Assembly: GCF_031456545.1 (NCBI RefSeq)
Contig: NZ_JAVDUV010000001.1
Coordinates: forward strand, 2,356,001 to 2,420,000
Reading direction: 5' to 3'
DNA from: Agromyces sp. 3263
GTDB lineage: Bacteria; Actinomycetota; Actinomycetes; Actinomycetales; Microbacteriaceae
Length of the DNA: 64,000 nucleotides
Position 1 is the stretch's first letter. Each line of letters opens with the position of its first letter. The position numbers were made by a program, and so were the translations under genes. The notes under the pieces are model-generated. The model was not told the origin of the DNA, made no database searches, and was given only the letters and a program-made list of their open reading frames with translations. Positions 57,842-64,000 of this stretch are shown piece by piece.

Positions 57842-58758
57842 TCGACATCCTCACCGGGTTCGCGGTGATCGCGCTCGCCGTCTTCGTGGGCTGGCTCGCG
57901 GCCCGAGTCGGCGTGCTCGGGCCGGGCGCCCGGCCGGTGCTGGCGAAGCTCAACTTCAACGTGCTCGCGCCGTTCCTGCTGTTCTCGGTGCTCGCGACCG
58001 CCGACGTTCGGTCGCTGTTCTCGGCGCTCCTGCCGGTGTCGGCGCTCGCCGCCATCGCGATGATGCTCGTCTTCGCGCTCGTGTCGCTCATCCTCTGGCG
58101 CCGCGGGCTGCCGCGCACCGTGATCGGCTCGCTCGCGTCGGGCTACGTGAACGGCAACAACTTCGGCATCCCGATCGCCGTGTACATGCTCGGGGACGCC
58201 GCCTACTCGGCGCCGGTCGTGCTGCTGCAGCTGCTGCTGTTCGCGCCGCTCGCGCTGGCGGTGCTCGGCGCGACGGTCGAGGGGCGCACGTCGGCGTGGG
58301 TGATCGTGCGATCCACCCTGACGAATCCGATCATCGTCGGATCCCTCCTCGGGGTGCTCGTCGCGGTCACGGGAATCGAGCTGCCGCCGATCGTGCTCGA
58401 GCCGATCGAGCTCATCGGCCATGCGGCCGTGCCGCTCATGCTCATCGCCTACGGCCTGTCGCTGCACGGCCAGCGCCTGCTCGAACCGGGCACCGGCCGC
58501 CGCGACGTGCTCGTCGCCAGCGTGTTGAAGCTCGTCGCCATGCCGGTCGCCGCCTGGGCGTTCGGTCGGTTCGTGTTCGGCCTCGACGGCCTCGACCTCT
58601 ACGCGGTCACCGTGCTCGCGGCGCTGCCGACCGCGCAGAACGTCTTCGTGTTCGCGCAGCGCTACGAGACGGCCGAGGTCGTCGCGCGCGACACCGTGTT
58701 CCTCACCACCATCGGGTCGGTCCCCGTGCTCCTCGCGGTGGCGTTGCTGCTGGGCTGA
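57838..58758 (+). CDS. AEC-family (auxin efflux carrier type) transporter
   Basis: A 306-residue permease with about ten hydrophobic segments in two halves. SGYVNGNNFGIPIAVYMLGD and TLTNPIIVGSLLGVLV are typical of the family, as is the end LPTAQNVFVFAQRYETAEVVARDTVFLTT. Members export or import small carboxylates such as malate. The start is the GTG at 57838, in the same frame as a longer ORF whose earlier part overlaps the promoter. A 14-codon mini-ORF ends exactly on this start. The next gene is 38 bp downstream. Confidence 0.9.
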   Translation: MIDILTGFAVIALAVFVGWLAARVGVLGPGARPVLAKLNFNVLAPFLLFSVLATADVRSLFSALLPVSALAAIAMMLVFALVSLILWRRGLPRTVIGSLASGYVNGNNFGIPIAVYMLGDAAYSAPVVLLQLLLFAPLALAVLGATVEGRTSAWVIVRSTLTNPIIVGSLLGVLVAVTGIELPPIVLEPIELIGHAAVPLMLIAYGLSLHGQRLLEPGTGRRDVLVASVLKLVAMPVAAWAFGRFVFGLDGLDLYAVTVLAALPTAQNVFVFAQRYETAEVVARDTVFLTTIGSVPVLLAVALLLG

Positions 58759-58796
58759 CCCGACGCGGCAGGATGGTCGCGAACGAAGGAGATCGC

Positions 58797-59576
58797 ATGC
58801 CGTTCCTCACCGACGACGGACGCCCGCTCGACGAGCTCGTGCTCGCGCAGCGGCCCGCCGACGGCTACCGCTTCCACGTACGCGCCCCGTTCGTGTACGA
58901 GGACCCCGTGTCGGGGCGGAGCTACCGCGTGCCGGCCCGTCCGCCGGGTGCACCCGACCCGCGACCCGACGAGCGCGAGCCGCGCGTGCACGGCATCACC
59001 GACCTCGCCTCGGTGCCGATGTGGCTCTGGAGCTTCATCGCGAGCTACGGCCGGCAGTCGGCGCCGGCGATCTTGCACGACGAGCGCTCGGTGGACGCCG
59101 CGGAACTCGGCGATCGGCGGGCGGCGCTCGCCCAGCGCCGGGAGGACGACCGGGTGTTCCGCACGGGGCTCCGCGAGCAGCGCGTGCCGCTGCTCCGGTC
59201 GTGGCTGATGTGGGCATGGGTGGCCGCCGACCGTGAGCGCGAGTTCGGCGGGGTGGCCGGCGTGCTGCTGCTCGTGCAGGTGATCGTGGGCACGATCGTG
59301 GGGCTCGGGGCGTCCGTCGCCGCGTTCTGGCAGCCGTGGTGGCTGGTCGCACTGCCCATCGTGGTACTGGCCGCCCTGCCGTGGCGGTCGCTGGCGCCGC
59401 TCGTGCTCGTGCTCACCGGCTCGCTCGTGGTGCTCGGCCCGCTGCTGGCGGTGCACCTCGTCGCGCTCGCCCTGTTCCGGCTGGTGGAGGCCATCGTCGA
59501 GGTGCTCGGCGGAGGCGACCCGCGCGAAGTCGTGCGCCCCACGGTGCTGCCGGCGTCGCCGAGCGACGCCGACTGA
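58797..59576 (+). CDS. DUF1353 protein with C-terminal membrane segments
   Basis: A 259-residue protein. The N-terminal ~150 residues match DUF1353: YRVPARPPG..., VHGITDLASVPMWLWSFIASYGRQ, SAPAILHDE. At least two or three hydrophobic segments follow (VLLLVQVIVGTIVGLGASVAA, ALPIVVLAALPW, VLVLTGSLVVLGPLLAVHLVALA). DUF1353 is found in phage and bacterial proteins, and its His/Asp/Glu residues suggest a metal-dependent fold; no activity is known. GAAGGAG precedes the ATG. The stop faces the hydrolase gene 9 bp away. Confidence 0.75.
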   Translation: MPFLTDDGRPLDELVLAQRPADGYRFHVRAPFVYEDPVSGRSYRVPARPPGAPDPRPDEREPRVHGITDLASVPMWLWSFIASYGRQSAPAILHDERSVDAAELGDRRAALAQRREDDRVFRTGLREQRVPLLRSWLMWAWVAADREREFGGVAGVLLLVQVIVGTIVGLGASVAAFWQPWWLVALPIVVLAALPWRSLAPLVLVLTGSLVVLGPLLAVHLVALALFRLVEAIVEVLGGGDPREVVRPTVLPASPSDAD

Positions 59577-59588
59577 CCGGCCCGGTCA
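59574..59588. terminator. Short shared hairpin formed by convergent stop codons
   Basis: TGACCG (59574-59579) pairs with CGGTCA (59583-59588). The two stop codons lie in the stem. The loop is only 3 nt. Confidence 0.4.
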
Positions 59589-61646
59589 GGCCCCGGGCGG
59601 CTGCTGACCGGGGGTCCACCCGTGGAAGTGCTTCGCCCACCACGTCGCCCAGGGCCCGTCGGGCTGGAGGCGGGCCCGGCGAGCGGCGAGCTCCGCCTGG
59701 TACTCCTGGCTCGCGATCGCGACGCCGAGCCGCATCCGCTCCGTCGGGGGCAGCACGGTCGCACGGTCGTCGAGCGTCCGCTGCTCGGGAACGACCCGCG
59801 GCGCGGGCGAGAACCGCGGCTCGACGATGACGAACGCTGCGACGATCGCGAGGAGCGCCGCGTCGATCGCGAGCGACGCGGCATCGGGCTGCGGTTCCCA
59901 CCAGTCGAGGATGGCGAACCACACCACCACGGCCGCACCGATCACGTACAGCGCGCGTGGGACCGCGGTGAGCACGAGCCACGTCCGAACGTCGAGCGGG
60001 CAACGGTCCCAGACGATCGACCGCTCGGTCTGCTTCTGCATCAGCTGGTTCAGCCAGATGAGCAGCGCTGCGAGCAGCGCGGAGGCGATCACCCAGCCGA
60101 TCACCGTGAGGCGGGGCGGGTCGGCATCGTCGTCGATGAGGAACGCGACCGAGGCGGAAGCGGCGGAGCCGTCGAGCCCCGGGACGAGTGCGATGGCCGA
60201 TCCGATCGCGCCGGCGATGGTCGTGATGAGCCAGGCGAAGACCGCGGACATGCCGGACAGCCCGGGCAGCATCGCGGCGATGAACAGGGCGGCGATGGTG
60301 CTCAGCCCGAGGGACTTCTTGTCGATCACGACGAGGCGGTTGCGGATGTAGTCGACGGGGGCCGCGACGGTCGGGAAGTCGGGACCGAGCAGGTGTCGGA
60401 CGGTGGGCTCGACCACCTGCACGGTGTTCGCGTAGTAGACGCCGTGGTCGAGCCAGGGCTGGCTCGTGTTGTGCACGGCATGCTCCTCGGGTCCGAGGGC
60501 GAGCGTCTCATCCGAGGGGAAGTACGCGGCCTGCCAGCGCTTGCGAGCGTCAGCCGGGGTGTCGGCGATGGGGCCCGCGGAGAACGGGTCCCAGATCGCC
60601 CAATGGTTCGCCCAGGCGACCCGGTCCTCGGGCGCGGCGTCGCGGTTCCGCTCGATCCAGGTCTTGACGGGCGTGTACTCGTCCTTGCGGCCCTGCCACT
60701 TCTCCCGTCCGAGCAGCACGACCGCGGCTCCGACCGTCGTGAGTCGCCGCACGTTGAACGACTTCGGCTCGAGCTCCTCGAACAGGGCGAACGTCGCGAC
60801 GGCGGCGCCCTGAGAATGAGCGAACAGGTGCACCTCGCCGTCGTCGCCGACGAGCTGCTTCGCGTGGGCGAGAGCGTCGCGCACGACGAGCCGCATCGCG
60901 GAGGCGCGCACGGGCCGCTCCTTCCAGGAGGCGACGTCGCCGATCGACTCGACGAGGCCGTCGAGCACGCCCTGGGCGATGTTCTTGAACCACGGGATGA
61001 GCAGCAATGGGCTCAACAACGGGAGGATCGGCGTGAGCACGACGCCGAGGAGCACGAGGAACAGCCAGACCACGGCGAACGCGATCGTGTTGACGAGCAG
61101 GCGGATGCCGTCGACGAGGAAGTTCATCGTGCGGGGGAGCAGCAGCGCCTGGCGGGGTGCACGGAGGTGGTGCCCCAGCGTGAGCGCCGAGAGCACCACC
61201 ATGGTGTTCCAGAAGAGGTCGAGCGTGCGCGTGATCACCCGCCACATGAACGGCACCGCCCAGCGGAACACCTGTGCGCGGGTCATCGGCACGAATGATT
61301 CCGACCAGCGGGCCTCGAGGATCGCGATCCTGCGCTCGACGGTCTCGGGTGGGGCATCCGGGGCAGCGGGATCACGGCGCTTCGGGAACCGGACGGTGGC
61401 GGTGACCACGGGCGTGTCGCCCGAGAGGTCCGAGTCGTGGATCGTCACCCCATGACTCTCGTCGGCGCCGATGATCCGGTCCCGTGCGACCCAGTCCATA
61501 CGCTCCAGGAGCGGCTCCGCCCACTCGAGCAGGATCTGGCTCTTGAACGCATTGCCCATGCCGTGGACCACGACCAGGGCGACGTCGAACGCGCCATCGT
61601 CGGGCGCCTTGGCCGATTCCGAGCCCGCTGCGGGGGCGATGAGCAT
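59586..61646 (-). CDS. Large membrane-anchored alpha/beta hydrolase-like protein
   Basis: A 686-residue protein of mixed design. Near the start is VALVVVHGMGNAFK (~residues 23-36), like the oxyanion strand of lipases. Hydrophobic segments follow at ~150-230 (FLVDGIRLLVNTIAFAVVWLF, cut at its core, and VVLTPILPLLSPLLLIPW). The nucleophile elbow AHSQGAAVA carries Ser278. More membrane segments lie at ~450-500, 525-545 and 570-620. The acid and base of the triad may be Asp and His in the ~350-410 region (DPFSAGPI, WLDHGVYYA). It should be an esterase, lipase or thioesterase at the membrane. AGGAGG precedes the ATG. Confidence 0.7.
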   Translation of the reverse strand: MLIAPAAGSESAKAPDDGAFDVALVVVHGMGNAFKSQILLEWAEPLLERMDWVARDRIIGADESHGVTIHDSDLSGDTPVVTATVRFPKRRDPAAPDAPPETVERRIAILEARWSESFVPMTRAQVFRWAVPFMWRVITRTLDLFWNTMVVLSALTLGHHLRAPRQALLLPRTMNFLVDGIRLLVNTIAFAVVWLFLVLLGVVLTPILPLLSPLLLIPWFKNIAQGVLDGLVESIGDVASWKERPVRASAMRLVVRDALAHAKQLVGDDGEVHLFAHSQGAAVATFALFEELEPKSFNVRRLTTVGAAVVLLGREKWQGRKDEYTPVKTWIERNRDAAPEDRVAWANHWAIWDPFSAGPIADTPADARKRWQAAYFPSDETLALGPEEHAVHNTSQPWLDHGVYYANTVQVVEPTVRHLLGPDFPTVAAPVDYIRNRLVVIDKKSLGLSTIAALFIAAMLPGLSGMSAVFAWLITTIAGAIGSAIALVPGLDGSAASASVAFLIDDDADPPRLTVIGWVIASALLAALLIWLNQLMQKQTERSIVWDRCPLDVRTWLVLTAVPRALYVIGAAVVVWFAILDWWEPQPDAASLAIDAALLAIVAAFVIVEPRFSPAPRVVPEQRTLDDRATVLPPTERMRLGVAIASQEYQAELAARRARLQPDGPWATWWAKHFHGWTPGQQPPGA

Positions 61647-61721
61647 GAGGTCCTCCTGCGTCGACGGCGCGCCGATGCGTTGACGGCTTGAGCGAACGCT
61701 AGTGCGCCGCGATCGGCTGGA

Positions 61722-62039
61722 TCAAGCGTTCCCCCGCGAACGGGTGCTGCGCCGGCGGAGGGCGCCGTACCCGCGGAGGAGCTGCGGCACCACCAGGTAG
61801 ACCGCGAGCGGCACCACGACGACCGTGAGCGCGAAGGCACGCAGCACGGGCGGCCACCCGTCGGAGATCGGGCCGATGACCGTCATGCCGAGGGCGACGA
61901 GGGGGAAGATCGCGAGCCACGTGATGACCGCTCGGACGTGCACCGAGGGTGGACCGGCGGGGGCCGATGCGGCCGGGGCTGCGGCCGTGGTCGAGGGCGT
62001 CGCGGGAATGGCGGCGACGGTTCCTGTGCTGGTCTCCAT
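61722..62039 (-). CDS. Small two-helix membrane protein next to TetR
   Basis: A 105-residue protein with a Thr/Ala/Pro-rich N-terminus (~residues 1-32) and two hydrophobic segments (VITWLAIFPLVALGMTVI, ~36-53; AFALTVVVVPLAVYLVVP, ~65-82). A basic end (RRRSTRSRG) follows. It resembles membrane tails found after antibiotic-biosynthesis-monooxygenase domains in actinobacteria, but that domain is lacking. The start at 62039 is chosen because the operator lies upstream. It is divergent from a TetR gene and probably repressed by it. Function unknown. Confidence 0.65.
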   Translation of the reverse strand: METSTGTVAAIPATPSTTAAAPAASAPAGPPSVHVRAVITWLAIFPLVALGMTVIGPISDGWPPVLRAFALTVVVVPLAVYLVVPQLLRGYGALRRRSTRSRGNA

Positions 62040-62055
62040 GGGAGCTCCTCTGGTC

Positions 62056-62079
62056 AATTCCAACTGAACAGTTGTAATT
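62056..62079. promoter_or_regulatory. TetR operator, 11-bp inverted repeat
   Basis: AATTCCAACTG (62056-62066) and CAGTTGTAATT (62069-62079) are inverted repeats with one mismatch and a 2-nt centre. A further half-site (CGGTTGGAAATT, 62111-62122) is just upstream of the tetR -10. The region is AT-rich. Confidence 0.7.
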
Positions 62080-62136
62080 GAAGCACATCGGAAGGCTATC
62101 CACAACTACCCGGTTGGAAATTGCTAGACTGTCGCC

Positions 62137-62799
62137 ATGGCCTGGGACACGGAACGCACGAAGCGACTGCTCCTCGACGCCGCGACCGCCGAGTTCAGTG
62201 CCTACGGCCTCGCCGGCGCCCGCATCGATCGCATCGCCGCGACCGCCGGGGTCAACAAGGAGCGCATCTACCAGTACTTCGGCAAGAAGGACGAGCTGTT
62301 CGCCCGAGTGCTCGCCGGCCGCCTCCGGGCCTCCATGGACGAGGTGCAGATGACGGGAACCGGCCCCGAGGCCGTCGGCGAGTATGCGGGCCGACTCTTC
62401 GATCACCACCTCGCCGACGGCGTCATCCCGCGCCTCGTGTTCTGGGAGGGACTCGAACGGGGTGCTGCCACCGCCGCCGACCTCGACCGCGCGGCCTATC
62501 ACGCCGAGAAGGTCGAGCTGTTCCGGCGGCTCCTCCCGGGCGTCGGCGCCGAGGCCGCGGGCCAGCTCCTCCTGACGATCGTCTCCCTCGTGAACGCGTG
62601 GCCCGTGCTCGGCCACCTCGACACCTTCCTCGTGGGCGACGGGCCCGACGCCGCCGACCGGCGCCGCGCCGTCGTCGTCGCGACCGCCACGGTGCTCGCT
62701 CGCGACGCGCTCGCACGTGCCGGAGCGACCGGGGACACGACGGTCGACGCGGCATCCGACCGGGCGCTCGACGCGGCATCCGACACCGCCCGCTCCTGA
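62137..62799 (+). CDS. TetR-family transcriptional repressor
   Basis: A 220-residue regulator. The DNA-binding part is LLDAATAEFSAYGLAGARIDRIAATAGVNKERIYQYFGKKDELF, given here in name only: residues ~12-55, with AGVNKERIYQYFGKKDELF as its recognisable end. The C-terminal domain is of unknown ligand specificity and ends with an Ala/Asp-rich tail. TAGACT (62125-62130) lies 6 nt before the ATG, so its mRNA is likely leaderless. It probably represses itself and the divergent two-helix membrane protein through the AATTCCAACTG repeat. Confidence 0.9.
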   Translation: MAWDTERTKRLLLDAATAEFSAYGLAGARIDRIAATAGVNKERIYQYFGKKDELFARVLAGRLRASMDEVQMTGTGPEAVGEYAGRLFDHHLADGVIPRLVFWEGLERGAATAADLDRAAYHAEKVELFRRLLPGVGAEAAGQLLLTIVSLVNAWPVLGHLDTFLVGDGPDAADRRRAVVVATATVLARDALARAGATGDTTVDAASDRALDAASDTARS

Positions 62800-62811
62800 C
62801 CCGGGCAGAAC

Positions 62812-62856
62812 ATCAGGGATACCCCTGATCCTCTGCGCGTTCGCCGCTCGTAACGT
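62812..62856 (+). promoter_or_regulatory. Palindrome and -10 box upstream of the LGFP gene
   Basis: ATCAGGG-ATAC-CCCTGAT (62812-62829) is a perfect 7-bp inverted repeat. TAACGT (62851-62856) is a good -10. The palindrome centre would lie near -42 of the transcript, the place for an activator site. It could instead be the terminator of tetR. A 5' leader of about 165 nt would follow; I see no other feature in it. Confidence 0.4.
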
Positions 62857-63025
62857 GGAACCCGATCGCCGGGCCGCGAACCGCAGGGGGAACTGTCAAT
62901 CGCGGCCGGTCGATCGGACAGCCGGCCTGCACCTCGTCGCGTACGGGTGCCGGCCGGCTTCCCCTGTCTCCCGGTTCGGCCGGGACGAAGCCCGGCACGG
63001 TCCGGCGACGACGAGCGGAGCACCC

Positions 63026-63784
63026 ATGCACGAGCCCAATGACCGGATGACACCGCACCGGGACATCGGGCAGGCGCGCCAGGCGCAGGCCGGCCTCCTG
63101 CCGAAGCGGCTCGATCGCGCGGTGAGCTGGTCGGACTTCCGCACCGCCGTGCGCTACGACCCGGCGAATCGGATGCTGCTCGCCGTTCCCGCGATCAGTG
63201 CCAAGCGCGCCGAGCACCCCTGGCTGGGTGAGGCGGTGACGGTGCACACGCGCATGGGCGACGCCGAGGTGTATCGCCGGGAGTACGAGCACGGTGCCGT
63301 CTACTGGTCGGAGCGCACGGGAGCGCACGAGGTGCACGGCGAGATCGCGGCGCGCTGGCGCGCGGTGGGTGCCGAGCGGTCCTTCCTCGGACTGCCCACG
63401 ACCGACGTGCAGCGGCTGCTGATCGACACGGATGCCGCAGCCGACGACGCACCCCACGCCGGCGGATCGGGCGGGTTCGCGCACTTCCGGGGCGGTTCGG
63501 TGTACTGGACCCCCCGCCACGGCGCGGCCATCGTGCACGGCATGGTCCGCGACATCTGGGCGCTGCTCGGCTGGGAGCGTTCGCCGCTCGGCGTGCCGGT
63601 GGCCGACGTCGTCGACGACCGGGCCACGGGTGCGATGAGCGGATGCTTCGAGCACGGCTCGATCACCTGGTCGGCGGCGCGCGGGCCCGAGGTCGCGCTC
63701 GATGCCGGCTGCGCGACCGGCGAGCCCGGCGTCGACCACGAGTCGCTCGACCGGCTGCATTCGGGCTTCGCCCCTCGAGCCTGA
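63026..63784 (+). CDS. LGFP-repeat protein
   Basis: A 252-residue protein with at least two LGFP repeats: GAVYWSERTGAHEVHGEI...SFLGLPTTD (~residues 92-128) and GSVYWTPRHGAAIVHGMV...SPLGVPVAD (~157-193), and a third partial one (GSITWSAARG). LGFP repeats occur in cell-wall-associated actinobacterial proteins such as the C-terminal part of Corynebacterium mycolyltransferase Cop1, where they are thought to bind the wall. No signal peptide is visible from the ATG at 63026, although a GGAG supports this start. The protein may thus be cytoplasmic or exported by another route. Residues ~1-75 are of unknown type. Confidence 0.8.
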   Translation: MHEPNDRMTPHRDIGQARQAQAGLLPKRLDRAVSWSDFRTAVRYDPANRMLLAVPAISAKRAEHPWLGEAVTVHTRMGDAEVYRREYEHGAVYWSERTGAHEVHGEIAARWRAVGAERSFLGLPTTDVQRLLIDTDAAADDAPHAGGSGGFAHFRGGSVYWTPRHGAAIVHGMVRDIWALLGWERSPLGVPVADVVDDRATGAMSGCFEHGSITWSAARGPEVALDAGCATGEPGVDHESLDRLHSGFAPRA

Positions 63785-63812
63785 TCGCGCCCGAGCCGCG
63801 GCGATCGCCGGC

Positions 63813-64000
63813 TCAGCCCTCCGTCTCGCGCCAGGCCGGCGAACTCGTGAGCCGCACGCCGTCGAGGGCGAGGAGCGGGCCGTCGACGGAACGGCGGCGG
63901 ACCTCGGCATCGGCGGGGAGGCGCACGGCCGCCTCGGGATGCAGCGGCAGGATGCGCAGCGTGATGCGCGAGCCGCCGGCGGCCTTCGGGCCGAGGGCGT
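63813..64000 (-). CDS. C-terminal end of an unidentified protein (partial)
   Basis: The minus-strand frame that ends with the TGA at 63815-63813 is open to the window edge, giving 62 residues without a start. The last part reads VRLPADAEVRRRSVDGPLLA and DGVRLTSSPAWRETEG. The composition and codon use are normal for this genome. The stop lies 28 bp from the LGFP gene, tail to tail. I do not recognise the family. Confidence 0.55.
   Translation of the reverse strand, partial: ALGPKAAGGSRITLRILPLHPEAAVRLPADAEVRRRSVDGPLLALDGVRLTSSPAWRETEG

Noticed and set aside
63026..63784. LGFP protein as a secreted mycolyltransferase-like protein
   Set aside because: No signal peptide and no esterase domain can be seen from the supported start.
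1..64000. tRNA, rRNA, insertion sequences, prophage or plasmid genes
   Set aside because: I found no tRNA-like TTCRA loop with cloverleaf flanks, no rRNA sequence, and no transposase, integrase or replication protein among the coding regions.

Overview
The window looks like a 64 kb piece of chromosome from a high-GC Gram-positive actinobacterium. Most likely this is family Microbacteriaceae (Agromyces/Microbacterium-like). The support is very high GC with strongly GC-biased third positions, GTG starts, typical actinobacterial families (DUF2510, LGFP repeats, ECF42 sigma factor with a DGPF partner, UdgX, ANTAR proteins), and many -10 elements of the TANNNT type. Genes are tightly packed on both strands, with many ATGA/GTGA stop-start overlaps. 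I see no rRNA, tRNA, CRISPR array, insertion sequence, integrase or phage gene. Both edges cut through genes.

Layout. 1-9.7 kb: the end of a Gly/His-rich protein, an SNF2 helicase, a possible small RNA, an MFS transporter, a heterodimeric ABC exporter and a DUF998 membrane protein divergent from its likely TetR repressor. 10.5-17.8 kb: a sugar-utilisation regulon made of a GH2 glycosidase, a LacI repressor, an ABC sugar importer and a GH43 lipoprotein. Identical palindromes (TACAGCGCTGTA) sit in front of the GH2 gene and the importer operon. 17.9-21.6 kb: aidB-like acyl-CoA dehydrogenase, two arrays of octamer repeats, a Nudix hydrolase and a glutaminase-STAS fusion. 21.6-30.8 kb: a peptidoglycan-sugar salvage locus. 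A BadF-type amino-sugar kinase is divergent from a seven-gene operon (binding protein, two permeases, NagZ, AnmK, MurQ, RpiR regulator). Together these can import muropeptide-derived disaccharides, split them, phosphorylate them and convert MurNAc-6-P to GlcNAc-6-P.

30.9-40 kb: small unknown proteins, a translationally coupled pair of GAF-ANTAR proteins, a secreted pair of genes with a compositional patch, a YbdK-type ligase, an ECF42 sigma factor with its DGPF partner and a matching promoter, and a VanZ-TauE-DUF2510-DUF1905 operon. 40-44 kb: a cold-adaptation-like stretch with two cold-shock proteins (both with structured leaders), a fatty-acid desaturase, UdgX and an NAD-dependent epimerase. 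44-47 kb: GT4 glycosyltransferase and amylo-1,6-glucosidase-like enzyme. 47-56 kb: stress and housekeeping enzymes with local regulators (DJ-1, two aldo/keto reductases, MFS/MarR, ArsR-SRPBCC-VOC, PhzF). 56-64 kb: membrane and surface proteins, including a 686-aa membrane-anchored alpha/beta hydrolase, an AEC carrier preceded by a leader-peptide-like mini-ORF, a TetR unit and an LGFP-repeat protein.

Three themes cross gene boundaries. About ten genes have a TANNNT -10 box exactly 6-7 nt before the start codon, which predicts leaderless mRNAs. The 9-mer CGGATGCCG/CGGCATCCG is conspicuously frequent, including in terminator stems. Several convergent gene pairs share a hairpin built around their two stop codons.
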